Assembly: GCA_002393575.1 (NCBI GenBank) | Contig: DGSN01000051.1 | Coordinates: forward strand, 33,256-94,603 | Reading direction: 5' to 3' | Source of the DNA: Prevotellaceae bacterium UBA4361 | GTDB taxonomy: Bacteria; Bacteroidota; Bacteroidia; Bacteroidales; Bacteroidaceae | Length of the DNA: 61,348 nt | Part shown: piece after piece, positions 24,218 to 33,524 of the stretch | How the letters are laid out: every line of letters begins with the position of its first letter | How positions within the stretch are numbered: position 1 is the first letter of the stretch | Position numbers and translations under genes: made by a program | Notes under the pieces: model-generated | What the model saw: only the letters and a program-made list of their open reading frames with translations | Database searches by the model: none | What the model was told of the DNA's origin: nothing

Positions 24218-25129
24218 ATGAAGCATTTCTTTTCATATCTCCTCTCCCTCGCCTTGCTGTTTGTGTTGGCTTCACCAGCTCGTGCGCAAGAGTTGAACTG
24301 CAAGGTGAAGGTGATTCACACGCAAGTGCAGGGAACCAACACCAGTGTGTTCGAAACGCTGGAAAATGCCATCATGGAGTTTATGAACAACCGTGCGTGG
24401 ACCGAACTCCAGTTTAAGGAGAACGAACGCATCGACTGCACCATGAACATCACCATCAAGGCATGGGACCAGGCGACGGAGAGTTTCAAGGGCGAACTGC
24501 TCTTCCAGTTGTCGCGCCCTGTCTATAATTCGACGTACAACTCCACCGTGTTCTCCATGAACGACAAGAACTTCAATTTCACTTACAAGGAGTTCGACCC
24601 GCTGGAGTTCAACATCAACACGATGGACAGCAACCTCACCGCCATGCTTGCCTACTATGCCTACCTCTTCATCGGCATGGACCTCGACACGTTCTCACCA
24701 CTTGGCGGAACGGAAGTGCTCCACACGGTGGAAACCATCGTGAACAATGCGCAGACCATGTCGGAACAGGGTTGGAAGGCGTTCGATGACAGCCGAAACC
24801 GTCATGGCATCATCAACGACTACATGGAGTCGTCGTTGGAGGAATTCCGCCAGTTGCAGTACAAGTACCATCGTCTTGGTCTTGACGAGATGTCGAACAA
24901 TGTGGACCGTGGCCGTTCAGCCATCGTGGAGAGTTTGGAAATGCTCAAGCAGGCTCGTTCCAACAAGCCTCTTTCCGACCTTCCAGTCATCTTCACCGAC
25001 TACAAGCGGGATGAGATTGTGAACATCTTCAAGGGGCATGGCACTCAGAAGGAGAAGGAAACGGTCTATAACATTGTTTCCGACATCAATGCCTCCCAGA
25101 ATACGCAATGGAAAAACATTACAAAATAA
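24218..25129 (+). CDS. porD: DUF4835 protein (type IX secretion protein PorD)
   Basis: A 303-residue exported protein with a signal peptide ending ARAQ. The mature part begins LNCKVKVIHTQVQGTN and contains ITIKAWDQATESFKGELLFQ and ILVAR-less PVYNSTYNSTVFS, the DUF4835 family pattern. This family is annotated as PorD, a periplasmic component linked to type IX secretion. It follows coaBC by 41 bp, as is conserved in the phylum. I rely on family memory for the PorD name. Confidence 0.8.
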   Translation: MKHFFSYLLSLALLFVLASPARAQELNCKVKVIHTQVQGTNTSVFETLENAIMEFMNNRAWTELQFKENERIDCTMNITIKAWDQATESFKGELLFQLSRPVYNSTYNSTVFSMNDKNFNFTYKEFDPLEFNINTMDSNLTAMLAYYAYLFIGMDLDTFSPLGGTEVLHTVETIVNNAQTMSEQGWKAFDDSRNRHGIINDYMESSLEEFRQLQYKYHRLGLDEMSNNVDRGRSAIVESLEMLKQARSNKPLSDLPVIFTDYKRDEIVNIFKGHGTQKEKETVYNIVSDINASQNTQWKNITK

Positions 25130-25165
25130 GACCATACAAATTAAGATTTTAAAAAGTAAGAAAAC

Positions 25166-25537
25166 ATGAAGAAACTACTTGTTGTGATTATTATTATTGC
25201 CGTGGCAATCTTGATGACGCAAACTCTGCCCGACAAGAAGGCTCACAAGCGCGCCATGATGAAGGCTGTGAGCGAATACGTGGATGAAAAGGCGGAGGAA
25301 AATGGGTTTCACTCCAATGTCATCACCAACCTGGGCAAGAGCGTTGTGAATTTTGCCGCAGCTACCGCCATTGATGCAAAACTGAAGGTAAACAACTACT
25401 ATCTTTTCAACACCACTTCGGTGCGCCTGAAGGGTGAGGACAAGCTCCTCTCCATCGGTCTCTTCGGCCATGTCTTCACGTTCGACAAGGAAATGCTGAG
25501 GGAAGCCTTGGAAGAAGGGGAAGAACAGGCGGAATGA
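25166..25537 (+). CDS. DUF4359-like small membrane-anchored protein
   Basis: A 123-residue protein with an N-terminal hydrophobic helix (residues 3-22), then a helical segment and KVNNYYLFNTTSVRL, LLSIGLFGHVFTFDKEML near the end, as in DUF4359 proteins. The tail is acidic. Function unknown. It is probably co-transcribed with porD and ends at a strong terminator. Confidence 0.65.
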   Translation: MKKLLVVIIIIAVAILMTQTLPDKKAHKRAMMKAVSEYVDEKAEENGFHSNVITNLGKSVVNFAAATAIDAKLKVNNYYLFNTTSVRLKGEDKLLSIGLFGHVFTFDKEMLREALEEGEEQAE

Positions 25538-25557
25538 GAGGATGAAATAACAGAAAG

Positions 25558-25610
25558 AAGAAAGGCACGGAGGAAACATTTGCTGATTGTGTTTCCTCCG
25601 TGCCTTTCTT
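25558..25610. terminator. Bidirectional intrinsic terminator
   Basis: A 21-bp perfect stem (left arm 25558-25578, right arm 25590-25610) with an 11-nt loop lies between convergent genes; GGCACGGAGGAAACA is the core of the left arm. T-runs follow in both directions. Confidence 0.85.
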
Positions 25611-25633
25611 TTGTTGACTTTGTACTTGGGGGA

Positions 25634-27856
25634 TTATTTCAAGAAGTCGTCGAAATAGCGCGAGATTTGTTTGTGCAGATGCACGCGGTCGGTTCCCATC
25701 ATGTTGTGCCCATCGCCAGGGTACGTGAAGAGGTCGGGATGCGTGTCGGCATCGATGCAAGCGCGGATGAACGACAAGCTGTGCTGAGGAACGCAGGTTG
25801 GGTCATTTCCGCCGTAGATAATCAGGAGGCGACCTTTCAGCTGGTCTGCCTTGTTGAGGCATGAGGTCTTGGCATAGCCTTCGGGGTTGGTCTGAGGAGT
25901 GTCCATGTAGCGTTCGCCATACATCACTTCGTAGTATTTCCAGTCAATCACAGGACCGCCTGCTACGCCCACTTTGAAAACGTCGGGATAGGTGGTCATC
26001 AGGCTCACGGTCATGAAGCCGCCGAAGCTCCAGCCATGCACACCCAAGCGGTCGCCATCTACGTATGGCAATGATTTCAGAAACTCCACACCCTTCATTT
26101 GGTCTTTCATCTCTTCCACACCGAGCTGGCGGAAGGTGGCTTGCTCGAAGTCGAGTCCACGATGTTCGCTGCCTCGATTGTCAAGACAGAACATCACGTA
26201 GCCTTGTTGTGCCATCCACACATCCCATCCGCGAACACCCCAATGGCGCGAGGCATCGATGTTGTGTGCGTGAGGTCCACCATACACATACACGATGGCA
26301 GGATATTTCTTCGAAGGGTCGAAGTCGGTAGGAAGCACGAGGCGATAGTAGAGGTCGGTCACGCCGTCGGCTGCCTTGATGGTTCCCACTTTCATTTCAG
26401 GCACAGCGAATTGTCCCCACGGCTCTTGTATGTCGTCGTATTGATGACGGAGCGAACCGTTCGTTGCGATGACTTCGTAGCGACGTGCCACTTCGGGCGA
26501 CGACCAGCTGTCCAAGAGGAACGATCCGTTGGCGTTGAGGCGTGGTGTGTGCCAACCTTCCTTGTCGCTGAGTAACGTGCGCTTGCCTTTCATGTTCACG
26601 CTGTAGATGGCGCAACCAATCGGATTTGCCTCATTGCTCGTGAAGATGATGGATTTGTCTTTTTCGTTGAATCCAGTCACGTCAATCACTTCGAACGCTC
26701 CCTTCGTGAGTTGGCGTTCCAACTTGGCTTTCGTGCCTTTCAGTGAATAAAGGTAAATGTGGTTGTAGCCATCCTTGCGTGTCTGATAGATGAATCGGGA
26801 AGCATCCCACGGAAGGAATTCGATGGGATGAAGCGGTTCGTAGTATTTGCTGTTGTGCTCTTCGAAGAGGGTGTCAAGCAATTTGCCTGTTTCTGCATCG
26901 TAAGCATCCAAGTGCCCGTGGTTCTGGTCGCGGTTCAGCTCGATGAGATAGAGCGTTTTGGCATCAGGACTCCAAGCGATGTTCGTGAAGTAGCGGTCGG
27001 TTGGGTCGCCAGTTTGCAGGTATGTGGTCTTTCCTGTCTTCACGTTGTAGATGCCCACGCTTACCTTGTGGCTCGTTTCGCCTGCCATTGGATAAGGGTC
27101 GGGGTCGAGTTGGGCAGCGCGTGATGGACTTTCTGCACCAGTGCGAGCAGAGAGTTCGGGAATGGAAATGTTCACTTGGGGATATGCACTAACCATCGAC
27201 TGGTCCATGCGATAGAAGGCAAGGAGTGAGCCGTCGGGACTCCAGAATGTTCCCTTGCTGATGCCAAATTCATCGCGATGTACGCTTTCGCCGTAAGTGA
27301 GTGTGAATGTGCCATCGGTACTCACTGCCGAGGTCTTGCTCTCAGCGTTGGTCACGTAGAGGTTGTGGTCTTTCACGAAAGCAAGGTTGCGCGATGTCTC
27401 GTTGAAGTCGGTGGCAGATGCTGCCGTGTCGAGCGGTAGGCTCCACACCACTTTCTTTTGTTTCCAATCCACGAGATACATATTATAATAAGTGGAGCAT
27501 AGCACTTCTGTGCGTTCCGATGGAAAGCTCACACTGTAGAGATGGTGCAAAGTGGTTCCGCTGCCCAATGCCTCGTTGATGTCGTTCAGTGTGAAGAGCG
27601 TCTTGCCATCGTAGGCTTTCTTGTCGATGACAGTCACACGGTCGAGTTCCAGATGCAGACATTCATTGCCCCACCACGCGGTGTATTTGGCTGGTGGTAC
27701 TGAATTCTGATAGTAAGTGGAACCTCCTGGGATGAGATCTTCGATGGTGAAGAGTTGTTTTGGACGGGCTTTGATACCGTTTCGCTTGTTTTGAGCCATA
27801 CTGAGAAAAGGAAAAGCCATCAACAAAAGTGCTGTGGCAAATAATTTTCTGTTCAT
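25634..27856 (-). CDS. Secreted S9-family peptidase (dipeptidyl peptidase IV type)
   Basis: About 740 residues from the ATG at 27856, which gives a clean signal peptide (LLLMAFPFLSMAQ); an ATG two codons earlier is also possible. Residues up to about 480 form a beta-propeller-like DPPIV_N region (FSPDG-type repeats, WSPDGSLLAFYRMDQS). The C-terminal alpha/beta hydrolase has GWSFGGFM (nucleophile near Ser610), YGGNDPTCVP (Asp) and GDGHNMMG (His). It removes N-terminal dipeptides, typically Xaa-Pro, in the periplasm or outside the cell. A -7 element lies at 27878-27885. Confidence 0.93.
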   Translation of the reverse strand: MNRKLFATALLLMAFPFLSMAQNKRNGIKARPKQLFTIEDLIPGGSTYYQNSVPPAKYTAWWGNECLHLELDRVTVIDKKAYDGKTLFTLNDINEALGSGTTLHHLYSVSFPSERTEVLCSTYYNMYLVDWKQKKVVWSLPLDTAASATDFNETSRNLAFVKDHNLYVTNAESKTSAVSTDGTFTLTYGESVHRDEFGISKGTFWSPDGSLLAFYRMDQSMVSAYPQVNISIPELSARTGAESPSRAAQLDPDPYPMAGETSHKVSVGIYNVKTGKTTYLQTGDPTDRYFTNIAWSPDAKTLYLIELNRDQNHGHLDAYDAETGKLLDTLFEEHNSKYYEPLHPIEFLPWDASRFIYQTRKDGYNHIYLYSLKGTKAKLERQLTKGAFEVIDVTGFNEKDKSIIFTSNEANPIGCAIYSVNMKGKRTLLSDKEGWHTPRLNANGSFLLDSWSSPEVARRYEVIATNGSLRHQYDDIQEPWGQFAVPEMKVGTIKAADGVTDLYYRLVLPTDFDPSKKYPAIVYVYGGPHAHNIDASRHWGVRGWDVWMAQQGYVMFCLDNRGSEHRGLDFEQATFRQLGVEEMKDQMKGVEFLKSLPYVDGDRLGVHGWSFGGFMTVSLMTTYPDVFKVGVAGGPVIDWKYYEVMYGERYMDTPQTNPEGYAKTSCLNKADQLKGRLLIIYGGNDPTCVPQHSLSFIRACIDADTHPDLFTYPGDGHNMMGTDRVHLHKQISRYFDDFLK

Positions 27857-27877
27857 AATCATCTTTCTAATTTTTCG

Positions 27878-27885
27878 CAAAATTA
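27878..27885 (-). promoter_or_regulatory. -7 element of the S9 peptidase gene
   Basis: TAATTTTG on the minus strand followed by C, about 22 bp before the start codon. This rules out a start further upstream. Confidence 0.6.
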
Positions 27886-27950
27886 CGATTTTTTAGTTGA
27901 AAAGTAGATTTTTATAGTCATTTCCTTTCATTGTCTCGGTTTTTTTATCT

Positions 27951-27958
27951 AATTTTGC
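27951..27958 (+). promoter_or_regulatory. -7 element of the aquaporin gene
   Basis: TAATTTTG followed by C, with CATTG about 20 bp upstream as a -33-like box. Confidence 0.6.
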
Positions 27959-28018
27959 CATTAGTCTAAACCAAATATCTTATCAAACACATTATTTAAC
28001 TCAAAAAACTCTATCATT

Positions 28019-28699
28019 ATGAAGAAGTATTTAGCAGAACTTGTAGGTACATTCGTACTTACATTCTTGGGATGCGGTACAGCAGTGAGTCTTAACTGTG
28101 GTTCCGACACAGCATCCGTAGTTGGCACAGCCGTTGCTTTCGGTCTTTCTGTTGTTGCAATGGCATACACTATTGGTGGCATCAGTGGTTGCCACATCAA
28201 CCCTGCCATCACTTTTGGTGTCCTGCTGAGTGGTCGCATGACAACGAAGGACGCTATTGGTTACTGGATTGGTCAGTTCATCGGTGGTGTTTTGGCAGCT
28301 TTATGCTTGGCTGCAATCGTTGGCATGGATCCAGGTTTGGCTCTTGGCACTCACACGGGTGCAAATGCTTGCCCTAATGGTAACATCGCATTGGGTCTTG
28401 TGGTTGAAATCGTGCTCACCATGCTCTTCGTGCTCGTTGTGCTGGGCTCAACAGCAAAGACAAACGGTGCAACCAACAACTTCGCTGGTCTTGCCATTGG
28501 TCTGAGCTTGATTCTCATTCACCTCGTTGGCATTCACTACACAGGCACTTCTGTGAACCCTGCTCGTTCGTTCGGTCCTGCTCTCTTCGAAGGCGGTGCT
28601 GCACTTTCTCAGGTTTGGGTATTCATCGTTGGTCCGCTCGTAGGTGGTGGTCTTGCTGCCCTCATCTGGAAGATAATCGAACCAAGCGAGAAGGAATAG
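28019..28699 (+). CDS. aqpZ: Aquaporin Z-type water channel
   Basis: A 226-residue MIP-family channel with six helices and both NPA half-helices: NPAITF at 61 and NPARSFGPAL at 180. The selectivity-filter positions align as Phe41, His168, Thr177 and Arg183, the set seen in water-selective AqpZ, so water rather than glycerol is the likely substrate. Monocistronic, with its own promoter and a terminator after it. Confidence 0.93.
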   Translation: MKKYLAELVGTFVLTFLGCGTAVSLNCGSDTASVVGTAVAFGLSVVAMAYTIGGISGCHINPAITFGVLLSGRMTTKDAIGYWIGQFIGGVLAALCLAAIVGMDPGLALGTHTGANACPNGNIALGLVVEIVLTMLFVLVVLGSTAKTNGATNNFAGLAIGLSLILIHLVGIHYTGTSVNPARSFGPALFEGGAALSQVWVFIVGPLVGGGLAALIWKIIEPSEKE

Positions 28700-28749
28700 C
28701 AAGAACAGTTCTGCAAAAATCTTTTTGCAGCAAAGACAAAGGAAAAAGG

Positions 28750-28787
28750 AAAAGGGATGGTAGCCAATTGCGGCTGCCATCCCTTTT
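28750..28787. terminator. Bidirectional intrinsic terminator
   Basis: AAAAGGGATGGTAGCC and GGCTGCCATCCCTTTT form a 16-bp stem with a single mismatch and a 6-nt loop, between aqpZ and the convergent methyltransferase gene. Confidence 0.8.
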
Positions 28788-28820
28788 CGCATGGGTTATG
28801 CTGAGATTGATGTTGTGCGT

Positions 28821-30611
28821 TTATTCATTGTCGTCGCGTCTGAAAGGGCGTCCTTCGCTGTCGAAGCCCCACTTGGTGTTCTTCTTGTCGCCTTTCTCGC
28901 GCTTGTCACGACGCTGGCGGTTCTCCTCGTGAGAGTGTCCTTTGCCGCCTTTTCCGTCCTTCGACTTGTGGTCGTGTCCCTTGCCGTGACTACCTTTTCC
29001 GAAAGCGGGTTTGTCGCCATTCTCAAAGAATTTGCGCTGGCGGTCGCCTGAGTATTTGCGGTCTTTCTTCTCTCCACGGCGTTCATAGTCGTCGGAATCG
29101 TCGAAGCGTGAACGCTGTCCATGGTGGTCGGCATCCTTGCCGTAGTTGGCACTGCGGTCGCCCCACTTGAAGTTGTAGCGGTTCAGTTCGGGTTCGTCGT
29201 CGCCTTCGAAGAGCGGTTTGCGCTTTTCGCCTTTCTCGTCTTTTCGGTCTTTCCAAGGTTCTCGTCTGTCACGGTCTGGGCGCGATTTGAAATAATGTTC
29301 ATCATCGCGAGAACCTTCTCCACGCCAACCGCTTCCGTCAAATTCGCCATCCTCCTCATGCTTCTTGTTCGGACGGAACTTGGCATTTCTCTTTCGCTCG
29401 TCTTCGTTCTTGATGTCGAGTCCTTCCTCGCGACGGTCTTTCAGTTTTCCGTCGAACACCTGATATTTGCGGAACTCGCAAGGCAGCGCGCCGTTGTAAA
29501 GCGCAAACTTTGTGGATGGTCGGAAACCTATCTTTGCAAAACATTCTTCGTGGTAGCTGAGAATCCAAGCATCATTACCCACGAACTGCTGCTTCAGGCG
29601 ACTGCCGATGGTGGCATAGAGGTCGAGGATGTCGTCCGTCGTGATGCGCTCACCGTAAGGAGGATTGGTGATGATGACAGCTTTCTTTTCCACCACTTCG
29701 CTCTCATCGATTTCGTCGTCTTCCACCATAGGTTTTGGATTCCATTCGAATTCGTAGAAGTCCTGTTGCTGCACTTCCACAATCTTGCTCACGCCAGCCG
29801 AGCGCACATTGTCGGTAGCGATGGCAACAGCCTGGCGATTGATGTCGTAGCCGTAAATCTTGTGGTTGAAGTCGCGTTCCTGCGAATCATCATTGTAAAT
29901 GTTCTCCAGCAAGTCTTCGTCGAAGTCCTTCCAACGCTCAAAGGCAAATTCCTCGCGGAACACGCCTGGGTAGATGTTCTGGGCGATGAGGGCGGCTTCC
30001 ACGAGGATGGTTCCCGAACCGCAGAACGGGTCGATGAGGTCGCATTGTCCGTCCCATCCCGTGAGCAGAATCATGCCTGCGGCCAGCACTTCGTTGAGTG
30101 GAGCAGCACCCGAGCCTGTGCGGTAGCCACGCTTGTGCAGACTTTCTCCCGAGGAGTCGAGCGAGATGGTCACATCGTTCTCTGCAATGTGTACGTTGAT
30201 GCGGATGTCGGGATTGGAGATGCTCACGTTAGGGCGCTTGTCGGTCTTTTCGCGGAAATAGTCGGCGATGGCATCCTTCACGCGGTAAGCCACAAACTTG
30301 CTGTGACGGAAATTTTCGGAGAAAACAACCGAATCCACGAGGAAGGTCATCTTCTCGTCCATGTAGGTTTCCCAGTCCATTTGTTTCACCTGCTCATACA
30401 CTTCATCGGCATCGTTCGCTTTGAACTCCTTGATAGGCATCAGCACTTTCACGGCGGTGCGAAGGCAGAAGTTGGCTCTGTAGAGCATTTCCTTGTCGCC
30501 CGTGAAAGACACCATACGGTTGCCGATTTCGATGTCGTTTGCTCCGAGTGTGGTGAGTTCCTTGGCAAGAACTTCTTCTAAGCCTTGGAATGTCTTTGCA
30601 ATGATTTTCAT
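28821..30611 (-). CDS. THUMP-domain 23S rRNA methyltransferase (RlmL-like) with long charged tail
   Basis: A 596-residue protein. Residues 1-155 contain a ferredoxin-like/THUMP RNA-binding region. Residues about 160-385 are a SAM-dependent methyltransferase with DPFCGSGTILVEAALIA near 193 and the catalytic TNPPYGERI near 314, as in guanine-N2 methyltransferases such as RlmL. From about 390 to the end there is a ~200-residue low-complexity tail of Lys, Arg, Asp, Glu, Gly and His (DRDRREPWKDRKDEKGEKRK and similar), probably disordered and RNA-interacting. E. coli RlmL instead has a second methyltransferase (RlmK) domain. The enzyme core is well supported; the exact target base is inferred. Confidence 0.88.
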   Translation of the reverse strand: MKIIAKTFQGLEEVLAKELTTLGANDIEIGNRMVSFTGDKEMLYRANFCLRTAVKVLMPIKEFKANDADEVYEQVKQMDWETYMDEKMTFLVDSVVFSENFRHSKFVAYRVKDAIADYFREKTDKRPNVSISNPDIRINVHIAENDVTISLDSSGESLHKRGYRTGSGAAPLNEVLAAGMILLTGWDGQCDLIDPFCGSGTILVEAALIAQNIYPGVFREEFAFERWKDFDEDLLENIYNDDSQERDFNHKIYGYDINRQAVAIATDNVRSAGVSKIVEVQQQDFYEFEWNPKPMVEDDEIDESEVVEKKAVIITNPPYGERITTDDILDLYATIGSRLKQQFVGNDAWILSYHEECFAKIGFRPSTKFALYNGALPCEFRKYQVFDGKLKDRREEGLDIKNEDERKRNAKFRPNKKHEEDGEFDGSGWRGEGSRDDEHYFKSRPDRDRREPWKDRKDEKGEKRKPLFEGDDEPELNRYNFKWGDRSANYGKDADHHGQRSRFDDSDDYERRGEKKDRKYSGDRQRKFFENGDKPAFGKGSHGKGHDHKSKDGKGGKGHSHEENRQRRDKREKGDKKNTKWGFDSEGRPFRRDDNE

Positions 30612-30670
30612 ATCAGTTTGATTGAGGGGTATGTTTCTTCTTATTATAATTATATATAAGGTGTATTGAA

Positions 30671-31546
30671 TCAGCTTCGGTCGGCTCTCTTCTGAGTGAC
30701 GTGTCCGCCAGCTGGCACATCCTGAGTCACCCAGATGTTACCACCGACCACAGCACCCTTGCCAATGGTGATGCGTCCCAGGATGGTGGCGTTGGAATAC
30801 ACAATCACGTCGTCTTCGAGGATTGGATGGCGAGGAATGCCCTTGATTGGGTTGCCGTTCTCGTCGAGTGGGAAACTGCGCGCACCGAGCGTCACACCCT
30901 GATAGAGTTTCACGTTCTTGCCGATGATGCAAGTTTCGCCTATCACGACACCCGTGCCGTGGTCGATGGTGAAGTATTCGCCAATCTGTGCGCCTGGGTG
31001 GATGTCGATACCCGTTTCGGAGTGCGCCATTTCCGTCAGCATTCGCGGAATGAGAGGCACACCGAGCAGGAGCAGTTCGTGCGCCACTCGGTAGTTGGTC
31101 AATGCCTTGATGACGGGATAGCAACTGATGATTTCGCCGTGGTTCTTGGCAGCAGGGTCACCGTTGTAGGCGGCAATCACGTCGGTGCCGAGAGTTTCGC
31201 GGAGCTGAGGCAGTGTGTCGATGAATCGTTCCGTGATGCGGTCTGCCTCTTGAGCCGCATTTTGGCATTTGTTGCATTCGTATTCCAAACCGATTTGAAT
31301 CTGTTCGTGAATCAGTCGCGACAGGCGGTCCACACGCACGCCGATGTAGTATTTCAGTGTATCGGCATAGACAGGCGTGTCACCATAGTGATAAGGGAAG
31401 ATGATGTCGCGAACGATGTCGATGATTTCAGCTAAAATTTTTTCAGAGGGCATCCGAAAAATTTCGCTGTCCTGGTCGAACATCTTGGTGAGAGAAGCAA
31501 TGTCAGCAAGTTTCTCAACCGATGAAGTAATAATAGTGTGGTTCAT
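30671..31546 (-). CDS. cysE: Serine O-acetyltransferase
   Basis: A 291-residue enzyme that makes O-acetylserine for cysteine synthesis. The N-terminal helical half is of the EpsC-like Bacteroidetes type. The C-terminal left-handed beta-helix contains DIHPGAQIGEYFTIDHGTGV, IGETCIIGKNVKLYQGVTLG and HPILEDDVIVYSNATILG hexapeptide repeats. The two catalytic histidines lie in the DIHPGA and IDHGTG motifs. Confidence 0.93.
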   Translation of the reverse strand: MNHTIITSSVEKLADIASLTKMFDQDSEIFRMPSEKILAEIIDIVRDIIFPYHYGDTPVYADTLKYYIGVRVDRLSRLIHEQIQIGLEYECNKCQNAAQEADRITERFIDTLPQLRETLGTDVIAAYNGDPAAKNHGEIISCYPVIKALTNYRVAHELLLLGVPLIPRMLTEMAHSETGIDIHPGAQIGEYFTIDHGTGVVIGETCIIGKNVKLYQGVTLGARSFPLDENGNPIKGIPRHPILEDDVIVYSNATILGRITIGKGAVVGGNIWVTQDVPAGGHVTQKRADRS

Positions 31547-31559
31547 AATTTTTAATGAG

Positions 31560-31735
31560 GAATGGTGTTAAATGAGGAATTAAGAATTAAGAATTAAGAA
31601 TTAAGAATAAAGAATGAAGAATGTATTTTACTTCCATCCGGATGGCAAGCCTTTGACCTTCGACCTTTGACCTTTGACCTTCGACCTTAGACCTCAGTCT
31701 AAAATTCATTCTTAATTCTTCATTCTACATTTATT
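31560..31735. repeat. Three successive 7-bp-period tracts
   Basis: AATTAAGAATTAAGAATTAAG, then CCTTTGACCTTCGACCTTTG (period 7), then TTCTTAATTCTTCATTC, all in the gap between two co-directional genes. Three different 7-mers sharing one period in one gap is striking. Confidence 0.75.
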
Positions 31736-33491
31736 TGTATCTCTTGAGAATATCCTTCGCAGTTTCATCGCCGAGCGAAACAGCCTTTTCCAGGTTCTGG
31801 ATGCCTTCAGCCTTCTTGCCTTGTTCCGCTAAGGCGTAGCCTAAGATGCGGTAGGCGTCCGACAGTTCGGGATTGAGTTCGATGGCTTTCCTTGCAGAGG
31901 CGATACATTCATCCACGCGGTTCACGCGCAGCATGATGCCACTCTTCTCCACGTGGTAGAGAGCCGTGTTAGGAGCCATTTCGATGCAATGGTTGATGTC
32001 GTCGATGGCTTGTTGATACATGCGGGCAGACACTTCGAGCAAGGCGCGGTCGTAGTAGAAGCGGTCCTGCACTTGGTTGTTGTTCAAGTAGCAGTACGTG
32101 TTGTAGTCCTGCACCGCCTTGCGGTAGTTGCCAGCCGTTTCGTGGTATTTGGCACGGCGCATCACGAAGTTGGCTGCTTCCTTAGGCAGAGGGTCGCCAA
32201 AGCTGTTGATGGCAGAGTCCATCAGTTCAATCACGATGTTCATGCTGTCGCCAGCGGCTTCGTGCGCCAAGCACTCTGCCAGCAGCGTATTGGCTGAGCG
32301 GTATTCGCTGCGGTTCACTTCCTGATAGATGCTGATGGCTTGTGCATCGTCCTTCTTTGCCATGAGGATTTGCGCTTTCTGGAGTTTGTATTGCACGAGC
32401 GTCACTTCCCCCTCCTTCTTTTCCTCGTCGGTCTTGGCGTTGCTCACTCGTTGTTCAGCCTCGGCGAGAGCCTTGTCCATGTAGTCCAACGAAAGGTCGT
32501 AGCTCCATTTCTCGTAGGGCGCATTGGGTTGGTAGAGCAACTTGGTGTAGATAGACGAAGCGACGTTGGCATTCGCCACCATCTTGTCCGCAGCATAGCG
32601 CAGATAGGTCTTGAGGTCGTTGTCCGCATCGTCGAAGCGGTGCAAGTCCTGATATACCGTGGAACGGCGGTAGTAGCCCTCCGCATTGTTCGGATACTGG
32701 CTGATGAAGAGGTTCAGCAAGTCGAGGTATTCATCATTGTCCGCACTCTTCGACTTGATGTAGAGATAAACGAGCGATTCCTCCATCGTTTCGGGCAGAC
32801 CTTTCTTGATGAAGATGTTGTTCATCGCCACGGCTCCCGACTTGTCGAGAATCGGAGCGATGGAGAGGTTTTTTCCAAAGTTGATGTCGATGGCATAGCT
32901 CTTGCCGCCAATAGGCGACTGCACGATGCCCAGGCACTCACCCTCGGCGTTGAAGAGGGCAGCGGTGGTGTATTTGTCTTCGAAAGCCGTCGAAAGGGTG
33001 TAGTAGGCGTATTTCTCTTCCACGATGTCCTTCTTCTCCACTGTGGCAGCAGGGCACGTAGCCACTTTGTTCTTCGAGAAAGCCAGCGCGTAGGTCTGCG
33101 AACCCACACTTGCCGACGTGGAACCGCCTATCGTCACAGGCGTGAGCTTCTTGCCCTTCACCTGCATCTTCACCAGTCCGTAGTTGCTGTCAGCACCGAG
33201 GATGCGCTCCACATCCACCAGCGTGCCACTCGTGTCCGACACCTTTCCGCTGTAGGCATTGCGCAGCAGATTGTAGTCGCACACCACAATCCCGTCGCTC
33301 ACCACCACGCCCGTTCCGCTCTTGAGCAGTTCGTTGTTCTTGTCGTAGGTCAGCACCGAGACAATCGACTTCATCACCTTGTTCGCCCACTTAGGAGCCA
33401 CATCCTCCCTCACCTGTGCCACGGCTGGCAAGGCAAGGAGAGCCATCATCCAAAAGAGAAAATATCTTTTCACGTTTATATTATTTTTCAT
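31731..33491 (-). CDS. Secreted TPR protein with degenerate HtrA-like protease domain
   Basis: A 586-residue protein with a signal peptide ending PAVAQ. Residues about 30-215 have the S1C/HtrA fold pattern (GTGVVVSDGIVV, ILGADSNYGLVKM, LFNAEGECLGIVQS). All three catalytic positions are altered: the His position is Asn74, the Asp position Tyr104 and the Ser position Thr175, with the GNSGG motif replaced by KYTTA. Residues about 250-586 are tetratricopeptide repeats. It is therefore likely a pseudoprotease-scaffold protein binding partners in the periplasm. It lies 33 bp from recN on the same strand, but a functional link is not implied. Confidence 0.85.
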   Translation of the reverse strand: MKNNINVKRYFLFWMMALLALPAVAQVREDVAPKWANKVMKSIVSVLTYDKNNELLKSGTGVVVSDGIVVCDYNLLRNAYSGKVSDTSGTLVDVERILGADSNYGLVKMQVKGKKLTPVTIGGSTSASVGSQTYALAFSKNKVATCPAATVEKKDIVEEKYAYYTLSTAFEDKYTTAALFNAEGECLGIVQSPIGGKSYAIDINFGKNLSIAPILDKSGAVAMNNIFIKKGLPETMEESLVYLYIKSKSADNDEYLDLLNLFISQYPNNAEGYYRRSTVYQDLHRFDDADNDLKTYLRYAADKMVANANVASSIYTKLLYQPNAPYEKWSYDLSLDYMDKALAEAEQRVSNAKTDEEKKEGEVTLVQYKLQKAQILMAKKDDAQAISIYQEVNRSEYRSANTLLAECLAHEAAGDSMNIVIELMDSAINSFGDPLPKEAANFVMRRAKYHETAGNYRKAVQDYNTYCYLNNNQVQDRFYYDRALLEVSARMYQQAIDDINHCIEMAPNTALYHVEKSGIMLRVNRVDECIASARKAIELNPELSDAYRILGYALAEQGKKAEGIQNLEKAVSLGDETAKDILKRYK

Positions 33492-33524
33492 TGATTGTTT
33501 GCTTCGTTTTTCCGAAGCATTCCA

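Noticed and set aside
29121..30581. A 486-codon plus-strand frame opposite the rRNA methyltransferase
   Set aside because: Antisense shadow of a gene with catalytic motifs; residue composition (Val, Leu, His, Phe rich) is typical of such shadows.
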